NCBI GenBank assembly: GCA_021106655.1
Contig: JAIOTT010000358.1
Span: 1-15,237 of the forward strand
Direction of reading: 5' to 3'
Length of the DNA: 15,237 nt
Origin: Bacteroidales bacterium
GTDB lineage: Bacteria; Bacteroidota; Bacteroidia; Bacteroidales; SMBSF77
The notes beneath the pieces were generated by a model, which worked only from the letters and a program-made list of their open reading frames with translations, ran no database searches and was not told where the DNA came from. Shown here piece after piece: positions 6,553 to 14,579 of this stretch (the first letter of the stretch is position 1; every line of letters starts with the position of its first letter). A program made the translations under genes and the position numbers.

Positions 6553-8886
6553 ATGAATATTGGAATTATTTGGTCTGAAAATATTTCAGAGGAAACTTTA
6601 AGATTTTACTTATTCGGGAAAAACAAGAATTGCAATAACTTTGATAAGTTTTTTAATGAAGAAATAAATGTAACTCTGGTTAAACATAGTGATTTGTTTC
6701 CTAAACAGAATGAAATAAATTCAAAATTTTTGGAAGAGTTTTCCGCCCTTTTTATTCTTGCAGAATTAAACTGGAATGGTAATGCCCTATCAGATTTTTA
6801 TGGGATTAAGGTTGTTCAACAGCTTAGATTAAAAAATATTACAGCACCAATTTTTATATGTTCTTTTGCCTCAGAAAACTATCCGGTCAAAGAAAAAGGT
6901 TTTTTAATCCTTCAGTCTATGGGGCATTATTTTATTCATTTGCCAACTGGAATTACAAAGGATTATGAAATAAGGTTATTAGAGGAAATGGAATTGGAAG
7001 ATATTCAGCTACATTTTTGTGATATAGTCGGACTAATAAAAACAATATGGCATAAAAAACCTGAAGCACTTATCTTACCTTTTGAAGAAGGAAAAAAATA
7101 TATTAAAGGACTACTAGAAGATATTAGGAACATAGGCAATCTCCCTCATGCCATCTACAAAGAAACCAAAAAGGTTGAAGATGAATTAATAAAAATTGAA
7201 AAAGAATCATTTTCTACTTTTTTGGACGAGAATACAGAAAGAAGATTTTTAATACATCTGGAAGATAGTAGTGAAAATGCTGTTTTTAATTATTCGGGCG
7301 GATGGGAAGTATTAATTCTTGAGGACAAACCCGACCAGGTACAAACTTTAAAAAATAGATTAGAAGAAATTCATCTGGAACTAAAAGTACATTTGGTTAG
7401 TACATATTCAGAAGCGATTAATAAAATTAAGGAAGACTTGTTCAATAGAATTACAGTGGTAATAGTTGATTATCGACTGGAAGATTCATTGGGGAACTTC
7501 AAGGGTAAACAAGGCTATTCTTTTATTTCCTGGTTAATCCAACAAAATCGTTTTACAGACATTTTTGTCTATTCCGGACAATCGCGTACATCTGTTCTTT
7601 CAACATTTAAAAGGTTTGGAATTCAAATTAATTATAAACGGAAGACTGAAGTAGAAGGAAAAATTCTTGAAGATTTTCTGGAGGAAATAATTGATAAAGG
7701 AAATCAAATGTATGAGGCGTTACTAAACCAACCACATACAGGAATTTGGGATTACTCTTTACGATCATTTTATGCGCATTATAGAAATCATAAGGATTAT
7801 ATATTGTTTGAACAACAAATCTCACAAGATGCAAAACGCTATATAAAACAGCTTGACTATTTTTTAAATCTTAGTATCAATGATGAAGAGAACGGTTGGT
7901 TTAATTCGTTGATGAAAGGGGGCATAATTATTCCACCTTTTAAAGGTGTGAGAAAACTACAACTGAGAAAAGTAGGCCATTCAGTTCCACCTAAACCGAA
8001 GAGAAATGGCCAAGATGATGAATATTATGAAACATTTAAAAAAATATTGGTTATCAGACGAATAGTTCTATGGCTAAAGAATCAGACTAAAATAGATAAT
8101 TGGTTAATAATTGCAAACTTAATCTTTGAAGGAACATTTAATTCCAAGTCTGAAAAAAAAGACACTAAAGATAAAACTCTCATCACATACTCTTGTGTAA
8201 GTGATGGAGATTATCCATCAAGAATTTTGGTTGAAGAAAAGAATTGGTATAAATCCATTATTCATGATTATGACGATCCCGAAAGTATCATTGATAAAGA
8301 GAAAATCGTCTTTTTTGATATGTGTATCAAAAATATTTACTCTTTGATTAGTAGTAATATTGAAATAATAAAATCACAATCAGATATATTTGAAGCAATA
8401 CTACCATTTATTATCATAAGTCGAATAATTGAAAAAGAACGTGACAATCAACCTTTTACAAAGATATGGAAAGTACTCGGCGAAGATTTCTTGGAGTTTT
8501 TAAAATATTTGTTTAATATAAACGAGTTTCTACTTAGAAATGAAATAATTCATGGTCATATAAATAGCAAAGATGGATCAATAAAAAAAATAATCAATAA
8601 AAAACTACAGCCTATTATTCAAATGCTTAATAAAGAGAAAGCCAAAATTGATTACATTACACCGTTAAGAATATTTTTCAGTAAAGATAGGGGTGAAACT
8701 GTTGATGTGCTTGAGAAGTATTTTTATATTGAATTTGAAATAAGTTGCCAACACCCTCATGAGCTTCTAAAATTAACTAACTTACTAAAAAGATATCCTG
8801 AATTAAAAAATAATTCAGTAATTTCAAAAATAGAACAAGAGTTATCAATGCACATAAATGTGGATCATTATTATGGAGCAGATTAA
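6553..8886 (+). CDS. Two-receiver protein with a HEPN-like C-terminal region (777 aa)
   Basis: Multidomain signalling protein. Residues about 1-145 form a degenerate receiver: ALFILAEL places E71 at the phospho-acceptor site, followed by GI 84-85, LR 91-92 and FICSFAS with S104. Residues about 251-385 form a near-canonical receiver: VLILEDKPDQ (E257/D258), VVIVDYRLED (D306 acceptor), VYSGQS (S341) and INYKRK (K362/K364). About 390 further residues are mostly helical. They contain LLRNEIIHGH, with R662 and H667, which matches the R-N-x3-H signature of HEPN ribonucleases and sits in a helical context. If it is a HEPN RNase, the protein would be a phosphorylation-gated RNA-cleaving effector. The domain call rests on this one motif, so it is moderate. 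The gene starts 43 nt after the decarboxylase gene and its 3' end overlaps the next gene. No membrane segment is seen. Confidence 0.8.
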   Translation: MNIGIIWSENISEETLRFYLFGKNKNCNNFDKFFNEEINVTLVKHSDLFPKQNEINSKFLEEFSALFILAELNWNGNALSDFYGIKVVQQLRLKNITAPIFICSFASENYPVKEKGFLILQSMGHYFIHLPTGITKDYEIRLLEEMELEDIQLHFCDIVGLIKTIWHKKPEALILPFEEGKKYIKGLLEDIRNIGNLPHAIYKETKKVEDELIKIEKESFSTFLDENTERRFLIHLEDSSENAVFNYSGGWEVLILEDKPDQVQTLKNRLEEIHLELKVHLVSTYSEAINKIKEDLFNRITVVIVDYRLEDSLGNFKGKQGYSFISWLIQQNRFTDIFVYSGQSRTSVLSTFKRFGIQINYKRKTEVEGKILEDFLEEIIDKGNQMYEALLNQPHTGIWDYSLRSFYAHYRNHKDYILFEQQISQDAKRYIKQLDYFLNLSINDEENGWFNSLMKGGIIIPPFKGVRKLQLRKVGHSVPPKPKRNGQDDEYYETFKKILVIRRIVLWLKNQTKIDNWLIIANLIFEGTFNSKSEKKDTKDKTLITYSCVSDGDYPSRILVEEKNWYKSIIHDYDDPESIIDKEKIVFFDMCIKNIYSLISSNIEIIKSQSDIFEAILPFIIISRIIEKERDNQPFTKIWKVLGEDFLEFLKYLFNINEFLLRNEIIHGHINSKDGSIKKIINKKLQPIIQMLNKEKAKIDYITPLRIFFSKDRGETVDVLEKYFYIEFEISCQHPHELLKLTNLLKRYPELKNNSVISKIEQELSMHINVDHYYGAD

Positions 8887-9601
8887 AATCGAATTATTTA
8901 AGAGAATAAGAGAAAAACACCTAAGAGTAAAAGATGAGCAAATTAGGGAAAAAATAAGCAATGTGCTTTTAAATAAGGACAATAAAGATTTATTGAAAGA
9001 TTACACAAATATTAGTAGTGAATATTATTTGGAACCTTATTGTGAAAAATGGGAATTACTAATTTCAATGTTATTTGATGAGGTTGAAATCATTTTTACT
9101 ATAAATGATGAAAATTGGAATATTAATTATGGAAAAACTAACACAAGTACTGGTGAAAAGGAATATTCAATAAAAAGTTTTGGTAAAATAAAAAATGTCT
9201 CCATTGAAGGAATTGAAGGTGATCCATATACAATCATCGACTCAGAAGAAAACAAGAAAAGTGTTTTGCAATCTTTATTAAGAAATCCTTTGGTTTTAGA
9301 GCATAATGATCCTTTGAAAGCATTAACAATAATTCAAGATTATTACCCTTTACCTTTTTTCGAAAAAGAAGCTTTTAAATTACGTCTAATAAGAAGAATT
9401 GAGTACGAACAGCCTGATTTCCCTAAAAATAATAAAGTAGTAACCACTGCTATCAATTTAGAATCAATTTTCTCAAGGGAAGGTATTCTATCTTTACAAA
9501 GAAAAGCGGCTATTAGAATAAGAGTTTTATGGAAGGGTTATATAAAAAGTAGATTAGCAAAGCCATATTCTGATATTATTGATAATGGGCTAAACATTTA
9601 A
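8873..9601 (+). CDS. Unrecognised ~242-aa protein overlapping the HEPN-like gene
   Basis: I do not recognise this family. ATG 8873 is preferred because it gives a 14-nt overlap with the upstream gene, typical of coupled genes. An in-frame ATG at 8858 would add five residues (MWIII). No signal peptide or membrane span is visible. The N-terminus is a charged helix (IKIELFKRIREKHLRVKDEQIREKI). The middle is a beta-rich, acidic segment containing EVEIIFTINDENWNINYG and GIEGDPYTIID. The C-terminus is basic (RKAAIRIRVLWKGYIKSR). As the last gene of the run it could be a partner, target-recognition subunit or antidote for the upstream effector; this is inference from position only. An RxxxxH string near the N-terminus is not in a convincing HEPN context. 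Confidence 0.65.
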   Translation: MEQIKIELFKRIREKHLRVKDEQIREKISNVLLNKDNKDLLKDYTNISSEYYLEPYCEKWELLISMLFDEVEIIFTINDENWNINYGKTNTSTGEKEYSIKSFGKIKNVSIEGIEGDPYTIIDSEENKKSVLQSLLRNPLVLEHNDPLKALTIIQDYYPLPFFEKEAFKLRLIRRIEYEQPDFPKNNKVVTTAINLESIFSREGILSLQRKAAIRIRVLWKGYIKSRLAKPYSDIIDNGLNI

Positions 9602-9663
9602 TAAATTCTCTCCTTAGAAGGTTTATAACACTTCACCTTAATTATTTCATTTAGAAGACTTTC

Positions 9664-9684
9664 TTAATCAGATAACCTGATTAA
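9664..9684 (+). terminator. Perfect 8-bp hairpin between the two gene cassettes
   Basis: TTAATCAG (9664-9671) and CTGATTAA (9677-9684) are perfect complements around a 5-nt loop. It lies 63 nt after the last gene of the first cassette and 46 nt before the next gene. The stem is AT-rich and no T-run follows directly, so it is a weak intrinsic terminator at best. As a symmetrical site upstream of a gene it could equally be an operator. Confidence 0.35.
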
Positions 9685-9711
9685 ACCATTTTCTGACTTT
9701 AGATAAATGGT
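9685..9711 (+). repeat. Second inverted repeat just upstream of the 178-aa gene
   Basis: ACCATTT (9685-9691) and AAATGGT (9705-9711) are perfect 7-nt complements with a 13-nt loop, directly abutting the preceding hairpin and 18 nt before the start codon at 9730. The pair could be a leader structure or a regulator site. I see no clear TAnnTTTG promoter element in this gap. Confidence 0.3.
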
Positions 9712-9729
9712 ATAACAAAATCACTGGTT

Positions 9730-10266
9730 ATGAAAGCACAAAGTCCTTGTAAAATTAAGCTCGACTTTAACACAGTAGTTGAAGAAATCAGAGCTAATGA
9801 AAAAGCTAAAGAATTAATCCAGGAGTTTGAGGATTCATACGGAGCTATAAGTAAAAGCTTGTTTGACCAAGTAACTGATGGTACTGAAAGCATTTATCTG
9901 GATTGTGATTATCTGAAACCGGATGATCTACCGAAACAGATTGCTGATGAATTTATAAAAATCTGGTTTACTGTACTGAATAGTATCGTAATGCCTGCAC
10001 AAAATGGTGATCTTTCCATAAGGCTATTTTTTATCAACAAGAATGGTGATATTGAAAATGAAATAGCCTTTGAGACAATTAACTCTGAGCAAATACCAGG
10101 ATTTTATCTAAAACAAAGTTGTCCAAAAGATATAATTTTCAATCCACTATTCGTTCCATACCGCCAAGGCTGCGATCAGGACGGAGGGAGTTATGCCTTT
10201 TCTTTCTCTAAAGCAAAAGAAGGCGACAATATATTCTTTAATCAAAATACAGGAGGTTTATTATGA
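9730..10266 (+). CDS. Unrecognised 178-aa protein, first gene of the His-rich/transport cassette
   Basis: I do not recognise this family. It is a soluble, acidic protein without a signal peptide or membrane segment. The N-terminal third is helical (VVEEIRANEKAKELIQEFED). A middle strand-rich part contains SIRLFFINKNGDIENEIAFE (about 96-115), and the end is glycine- and polar-rich (GCDQDGGSYAFSFSKAKEGD). Four cysteines (7, 59, 131, 148) are scattered rather than arranged as a motif. It begins the second cassette after a 128-nt gap and shares an ATGA overlap with the His-rich gene, so the two are translationally coupled. Its base composition is less AT-rich than the genes of region 1. Confidence 0.65.
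   Translation: MKAQSPCKIKLDFNTVVEEIRANEKAKELIQEFEDSYGAISKSLFDQVTDGTESIYLDCDYLKPDDLPKQIADEFIKIWFTVLNSIVMPAQNGDLSIRLFFINKNGDIENEIAFETINSEQIPGFYLKQSCPKDIIFNPLFVPYRQGCDQDGGSYAFSFSKAKEGDNIFFNQNTGGLL
10251..10257 (+). promoter_or_regulatory. Strong Shine-Dalgarno AGGAGGT for the His-rich gene
   Basis: A full AGGAGGT lies 5 nt before ATG 10263, inside the end of the preceding coding sequence, where it encodes part of T-G-G-L-L. Most other starts in this window have nothing comparable, as usual for Bacteroidota. It fixes this start and may allow strong coupled translation, although the codons would be Gly-Gly in any case. Confidence 0.5.
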
Positions 10267-10832
10267 AACATCAACATTTTCACAATCATCACGGGTCTGA
10301 TCTTAACGGACCGAACCACAGTTCCCATCATGGGTCGTATCAACACAGTATCTATCACGGGCCTCACGGACCACATCACCACTTTGGTGTTGGAAAATTA
10401 TTGGTACTAATCGAAGAACTGCTGAAGAACTTACGCAGGCTTTTTAATTCGGATTCCGACTACCAATGGGTTATTCGAGAAGCCACAATGGAAGGACCAC
10501 CGCATAAACAAGTACGTAACTCCATCATCCTTGGTCAGCTTGCTCAAATTGTTGAGCAAGTTAATACTGACGGGGAGTTAATTGAGAAAATTCCGGTTTA
10601 TGGTACAAGCCCACGTGAATATGGTTTTCAGTATCCGGTTAGTTTACCTAAAGAGTTACTTGATATGGTAGAAGGTAGTAATCATAAGGAAGCTCTAACC
10701 TGGATAGGTGAGGGGCCACCGCATGAAGTAGCAATGGATTTAACCTTGATGAACGGTTTGGCAGCCATTCAAAAGGTATTAAGCAAATCTAATAATATTG
10801 TTAAACTGGATTCTCATGAGGACAACCATTAA
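10263..10832 (+). CDS. Protein with His-rich N-terminus and an internal EGPPH repeat (189 aa)
   Basis: The first 40 residues contain 14 histidines in clusters such as HFHNHHG, SSHHGS and GPHGPHHH, the kind of tract that binds Ni, Zn, Co or Cu in metallochaperones. This makes metal binding likely but does not identify the family. A short hydrophobic helix follows (KLLVLIEELLKNL, 45-57), too short and charged to be a clear membrane anchor. The rest carries two related segments: EGPPHKQV at 77-84 and EGPPHEVA at 150-157, each followed about 8 residues later by an L-A-x-I helix (LAQI, LAAI), suggesting an internal duplication. It has an ATGA overlap with the gene before and its end overlaps the next gene. 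The downstream permease and ABC exporter fit a metal-handling or export role, which is inference. Confidence 0.7.
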   Translation: MKHQHFHNHHGSDLNGPNHSSHHGSYQHSIYHGPHGPHHHFGVGKLLVLIEELLKNLRRLFNSDSDYQWVIREATMEGPPHKQVRNSIILGQLAQIVEQVNTDGELIEKIPVYGTSPREYGFQYPVSLPKELLDMVEGSNHKEALTWIGEGPPHEVAMDLTLMNGLAAIQKVLSKSNNIVKLDSHEDNH

Positions 10833-11445
10833 TAATCACATCGAACAGAAAGTAACCTCAACTCATCTTGAGTTGGGGTTACTATTCTCAACCATGTTAA
10901 TGCTGAAATACGACAAAAAGGGATTGAGTAATGTATTCCGCATTATAGCTGAGCATCTTCCGAAGGAGGATGATTTTAAGGAAAGCCTGGCTGGATATCA
11001 CAATAGCATAAGAAACAAACTGAACGGTACACACGTATTCTGTTGTGGTTTTGAGTCTGTACTAGTAGATGAATTGGTGAAAAATTTCAAGTCAGTTTTG
11101 ATAATTCCCAATGCAGTAGAAATTGATTTTGAAAGGATTGCACTTAATTATATGGAGTATCCTGAAGTTCAGGTTACCGATCCATTTCATGCAGGTAACC
11201 TTGTCTGCCCAGACACCAGCATTCTTGTTCCGCTATATCCTTTACAAGACGGCACCTTGCTATCCTACAACTATGCAAGCAAGCTTCTGACCATTGAAGC
11301 CCGTAAAAACAGCTATCAAATTGTTGGTCTTCATATTTGCCAACCGTTACCGATCCAGTTTAGTTATGATCGGACAGGGCTATGTAAAGTGATGACACCT
11401 GTTGAGCCTTTATACTTTACCGATTTCATTACACTAAATGATTAA
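10816..11445 (+). CDS. Unrecognised ~209-aa protein of the transport cassette
   Basis: ATG 10816 is chosen, giving a 17-nt overlap with the previous gene; an in-frame TTG at 10798 would add six residues but is less likely. The N-terminal half is helical (LGLLFSTMLMLKYDKKGLSN). The second half looks like a Rossmann-type alpha/beta fold: HVFCCGFESVLVDELV, then SVLIIPNAVEIDF, then SILVPLYPLQDGTLLSYNYA and YQIVGLHICQP. The order vaguely recalls the IF-2B/methylthioribose-phosphate isomerase fold, but I give that little weight. A Cys pair and two later Cys are present without a clear metal motif. No signal peptide is seen. The gene overlaps the permease gene by 8 nt if that gene starts at 11438. 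Confidence 0.65.
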   Translation: MRTTINNHIEQKVTSTHLELGLLFSTMLMLKYDKKGLSNVFRIIAEHLPKEDDFKESLAGYHNSIRNKLNGTHVFCCGFESVLVDELVKNFKSVLIIPNAVEIDFERIALNYMEYPEVQVTDPFHAGNLVCPDTSILVPLYPLQDGTLLSYNYASKLLTIEARKNSYQIVGLHICQPLPIQFSYDRTGLCKVMTPVEPLYFTDFITLND

Positions 11446-12757
11446 GCTTATGGATACTATAGATATTGTCATTTGCCTTGTAGCATTTATAACCATCCTT
11501 GCGCAATCCTTTATATCGCAGCTACGTCACTTTATTATGGCTGCCGGTGCTTCCTTGGGATTATTCCTTGTTTGGTTGAAAACCGATTCTATTATTGAAC
11601 CTTTACAGTCCATTCCGTTAGATGTGATGTTAATACTTGTAGGATTGACTCTCTTTGGTGATTTTATTTTGAAGTCTAACTTATTTGGAATTATGATCAG
11701 GAAGATTGCCAATATTTGTCAAGGCAAGCAATGGTTAATTTATCTGCTCTTCAGTATCTTGATTTTCTTTTTATCAGCGGTGTTGAATAATTATCAAGCG
11801 GTGCTTCTCTTGACACCTGCGTTGATTGGTATTTTATCACAACTGCGGAATGTAAGTAAGCTGTATGTAAGCGTGCTGTTCGGAACTTTGATTGTGCTGT
11901 CCAATTTGGGCGGTGCAAGCCTGCCAATCTCAGATTTTCCAGCCCTGGTAATGTTCACAAAGGGAATTATTTCTTTTCAGTCATACGTTCCTAACGTAAC
12001 TCCTATGGTAGCTTTAGCAACTTTGATTGTAATAGGGTTCGGTCTTTTATTTATACATATTAAGACTAAAGCATCTTCAGCCGAAGAATCCAAGTTATCC
12101 GCTGCCTTTACTACCGCTCTTTACCGAAGTGTAAAACTTAACAAAACCAAGTTGTTTTGGTCATCAGTGGTTTTTGCCGGAATGATGGTGTTCTGGGTTA
12201 AGGGTGTTAACCCGGCAGTTGTAACAGTAGTAGGTTTAATAGTACTGGCTATTATTATTGAAAAAGGCCGGTTTCTGGAAAATAGAATTAAAAATCTCAA
12301 TACTTCTATTTTCATTTTTTATCTCTGCTTGTTTGCGGTAATTGCATCAATCCAAAGTACACCGTTGCTTTCTATAGTTGCGAAATGGTTGAGTTTCCAA
12401 ACAGGTGATCCACTGACTCTTATAGTTCTGTTCTCTGTCACCATAACTATGGTTACAGCTATTGTTTCTGCAGGACCTGCTACTATTGCGCTTCTGCCTG
12501 TTGCTACGGGAATTTCAAGTTTATATCCTGATAATATGGTAATTACCTGTTTTGCACTTTCCATTTGTGCCGGTAGTTCAATTTTCACTTTCTCGGCTAC
12601 AGCTGGCCCGTTAGTGCAATCGCTATCTGAGAAATATGAACTTAAGGTTGAAGGTCGATCTCTTAGTTTTGGTCTCAAAGAATACTTGGTTCCCGGAATA
12701 GTTGGTGGAGCTATCATCTTAAGTGTTAATGTACTCTACATTTTATTAACCCTATAA
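11438..12757 (+). CDS. Polytopic permease of the ArsB/NhaD/SLC13-like ion transporter type
   Basis: Inner-membrane secondary transporter with about ten hydrophobic segments over 439 aa. It shows the two-fold repeat of the ion-transporter superfamily. In the first half VLNNYQAVLLLTP (115-127) and NLGGASLPISDFPAL (156-170) resemble the re-entrant hairpin motifs of ArsB, NhaD and CitM carriers. In the second half VSAGPATIALLPV (343-355) and AGSSIFTFSATAGPL (378-392) fill the matching place. Anion, dicarboxylate or Na/H exchange are all possible; the substrate cannot be read from the sequence. Start 11438 overlaps the upstream gene by 8 nt; ATG 11450, 4 nt after that stop, is an equal alternative. 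A 12-nt gap to the ABC gene implies cotranscription. Confidence 0.85.
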   Translation: MIKLMDTIDIVICLVAFITILAQSFISQLRHFIMAAGASLGLFLVWLKTDSIIEPLQSIPLDVMLILVGLTLFGDFILKSNLFGIMIRKIANICQGKQWLIYLLFSILIFFLSAVLNNYQAVLLLTPALIGILSQLRNVSKLYVSVLFGTLIVLSNLGGASLPISDFPALVMFTKGIISFQSYVPNVTPMVALATLIVIGFGLLFIHIKTKASSAEESKLSAAFTTALYRSVKLNKTKLFWSSVVFAGMMVFWVKGVNPAVVTVVGLIVLAIIIEKGRFLENRIKNLNTSIFIFYLCLFAVIASIQSTPLLSIVAKWLSFQTGDPLTLIVLFSVTITMVTAIVSAGPATIALLPVATGISSLYPDNMVITCFALSICAGSSIFTFSATAGPLVQSLSEKYELKVEGRSLSFGLKEYLVPGIVGGAIILSVNVLYILLTL

Positions 12758-12769
12758 AATCATACCATT

Positions 12770-14539
12770 ATGAAGGAAGTAGTTATTGTAATTCAAAGAC
12801 TTTTCTGGTTGGTCAAACAAATTGGTCGCAGAAATCAAATACATTTCAGCATCGCATTTTTTATGGTTGTAATTGCATCATTTATTATAGCTTACATACC
12901 GGAAGCAATAGGCAGGCTAGTGGATAATTTTTCAAAGACAAGCTTTCCGGTAAATGGACTGATAATTATTGGCTCACTATATTTACTAAATGAAATTTTT
13001 ACTTACATCCGGAAATTCTGTGTAGAAAAAGCCAGTACTGACGCATGGAATCAATTGACCATATTAAATGTGAGGCATCTGTTATACATTGATTTATATT
13101 GGTTGAAAAATCAGGAATTGGGCGGTTTGAATGCACGTTTTCAGAGAAGTATAGATGGAGCAATAAGATTGTTGAAGATATCCTTCATGGATCTTATACC
13201 GGCAATGCTTACCATGTTGTTTGCTGTTATTGTTGCCCTTAATAATTCCATCATTATCGGAATCTCCATATCGCTGGTAGCACCAATAGCTTTTTACATC
13301 ATCAACCGGCAGATACATAGTCAAAAAGGTATCAGAATTTCATTGAACCGTGCTATTGAAACCATTCAGGCTAAATTGATTGAAATGCTAATGGGGATTG
13401 ACACAATTCGTGCTGCAAACTACGAGGAAAAACAATTAGATAAAATAAAATCTTTCTCTGATAATGTAAAAGTTACTGAGTTTAAACATCATAAGGCTAT
13501 GATGACCTTTGATACGTTGAAAGGTATCAACAAAGCGTTTTGGAATCTGGCCGTTTTGGTGATATGCCTATATTTCCTAAAAGAAGGCCAAATTTCAGTA
13601 GGTCAGGTATTTACTTTCTTATTGCTATTCAACAATGTCATTAAGCCGTTGGCAGATTTCCATCGGTTTATGGATGAATCATCTGAAGCATCAATATTAA
13701 CAGGTGATCTTATTGAAATACTAAATGTACCAGAGGATAAGATATATGCTAAACGTATAGTCACAGCTAAGTCAAATAGTAACATTGAAAGAGGACAACC
13801 CTTGGTTAGTGTTAAGAATTTTTCTTTTGGTTATAATGGTACAACGGTGATAAGGAATGTATCACTGGCTTTAGAGTCAGGAAAATTTTACGGAATAGTT
13901 GGTGAATCAGGTTGCGGCAAATCTACACTCATCAAAAATATTATTGGTTTTGACTTTGGTTCTGGTACTTTGAACTTGCATGGAATTGAAATAAGTCAGT
14001 TGCCTAGAAATTTATTGGCTGAAACTATTTCTTATGCTCCGCAAAGACCATTTATTTTAACGGGTACTTTTCGTGAAAATATTCTTTTTGGTTGTAAGTC
14101 AGAATATAATGATCAGGAAATCATAGAAGCAGCTGAAAAAGCTCAAATTCACAATTTGATAAACGCTTCACAATATGGGCTGGATTCATTAATAAGTCCC
14201 TCTGGCAATAATTTGAGCGGTGGTGAAGCTCAACGAATTTGTCTCGCCAGAGTGTTTCTGAATAAACAATGTGATCTGATTATTCTTGACGAAGGCACAT
14301 CTGCTTTGGACAATCTGACAGAAAACAAAATCTATCAAAATTTGTTTGAATTAACCAAAGAGGGAAAAACAGTAGTATCAATAGCCCACAGATTAGATAC
14401 TTTACAATCAGCCAATACTATCTTTGTCATGGATAAAGGAGAAATAATTCAATATGGTACTTTTGATAATCTACGTATATCTGATGGGATATTCCAGTCT
14501 TTACTAAAACGTGAAATAGAATATCACAAAGAATATTAA
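12770..14539 (+). CDS. ABC-type exporter, fused membrane and ATPase domains
   Basis: Half-transporter of 589 aa that should dimerise in the inner membrane and export an unknown substrate using ATP. The N-terminal ~300 residues carry about six membrane helices, for example FSIAFFMVVIASFIIAYI (26-43) and the hydrophobic pair around 141-178. The ATPase domain is complete: Walker A GESGCGKST (378-386), Q-loop Q425 in APQRPF, signature LSGGE (482-486), Walker B LIILDE (503-508) and H-loop H540. No N-terminal C39 peptidase domain is present, so it is not a double-glycine leader-processing exporter. It is the last gene of the cassette; its substrate may be linked to the His-rich protein or the permease, but nothing in the sequence decides this. 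Confidence 0.93.
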   Translation: MKEVVIVIQRLFWLVKQIGRRNQIHFSIAFFMVVIASFIIAYIPEAIGRLVDNFSKTSFPVNGLIIIGSLYLLNEIFTYIRKFCVEKASTDAWNQLTILNVRHLLYIDLYWLKNQELGGLNARFQRSIDGAIRLLKISFMDLIPAMLTMLFAVIVALNNSIIIGISISLVAPIAFYIINRQIHSQKGIRISLNRAIETIQAKLIEMLMGIDTIRAANYEEKQLDKIKSFSDNVKVTEFKHHKAMMTFDTLKGINKAFWNLAVLVICLYFLKEGQISVGQVFTFLLLFNNVIKPLADFHRFMDESSEASILTGDLIEILNVPEDKIYAKRIVTAKSNSNIERGQPLVSVKNFSFGYNGTTVIRNVSLALESGKFYGIVGESGCGKSTLIKNIIGFDFGSGTLNLHGIEISQLPRNLLAETISYAPQRPFILTGTFRENILFGCKSEYNDQEIIEAAEKAQIHNLINASQYGLDSLISPSGNNLSGGEAQRICLARVFLNKQCDLIILDEGTSALDNLTENKIYQNLFELTKEGKTVVSIAHRLDTLQSANTIFVMDKGEIIQYGTFDNLRISDGIFQSLLKREIEYHKEY

Positions 14540-14579
14540 TTCAAAGTTTCATAGGGCAGGCGTAGCATTTCATATGGCA

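Noticed and set aside
8886..8950. HEPN-like RxxxxH (RIREKH) in the terminal 242-aa protein
   Set aside because: It lies at the extreme N-terminus in a generic charged helix, without the Asn/Asp/His after Arg or the helical context of a HEPN domain.
10263..10385. RiPP precursor or bacteriocin leader in the His-rich N-terminus
   Set aside because: The tract is at the front of a 189-aa folded-looking protein, there is no double-glycine leader, and the ABC exporter lacks a C39 peptidase domain.
11527..12717. Minus-strand frames opposite the permease, up to 132 aa
   Set aside because: They are shadows of a clear membrane-protein gene and have no recognisable content of their own.
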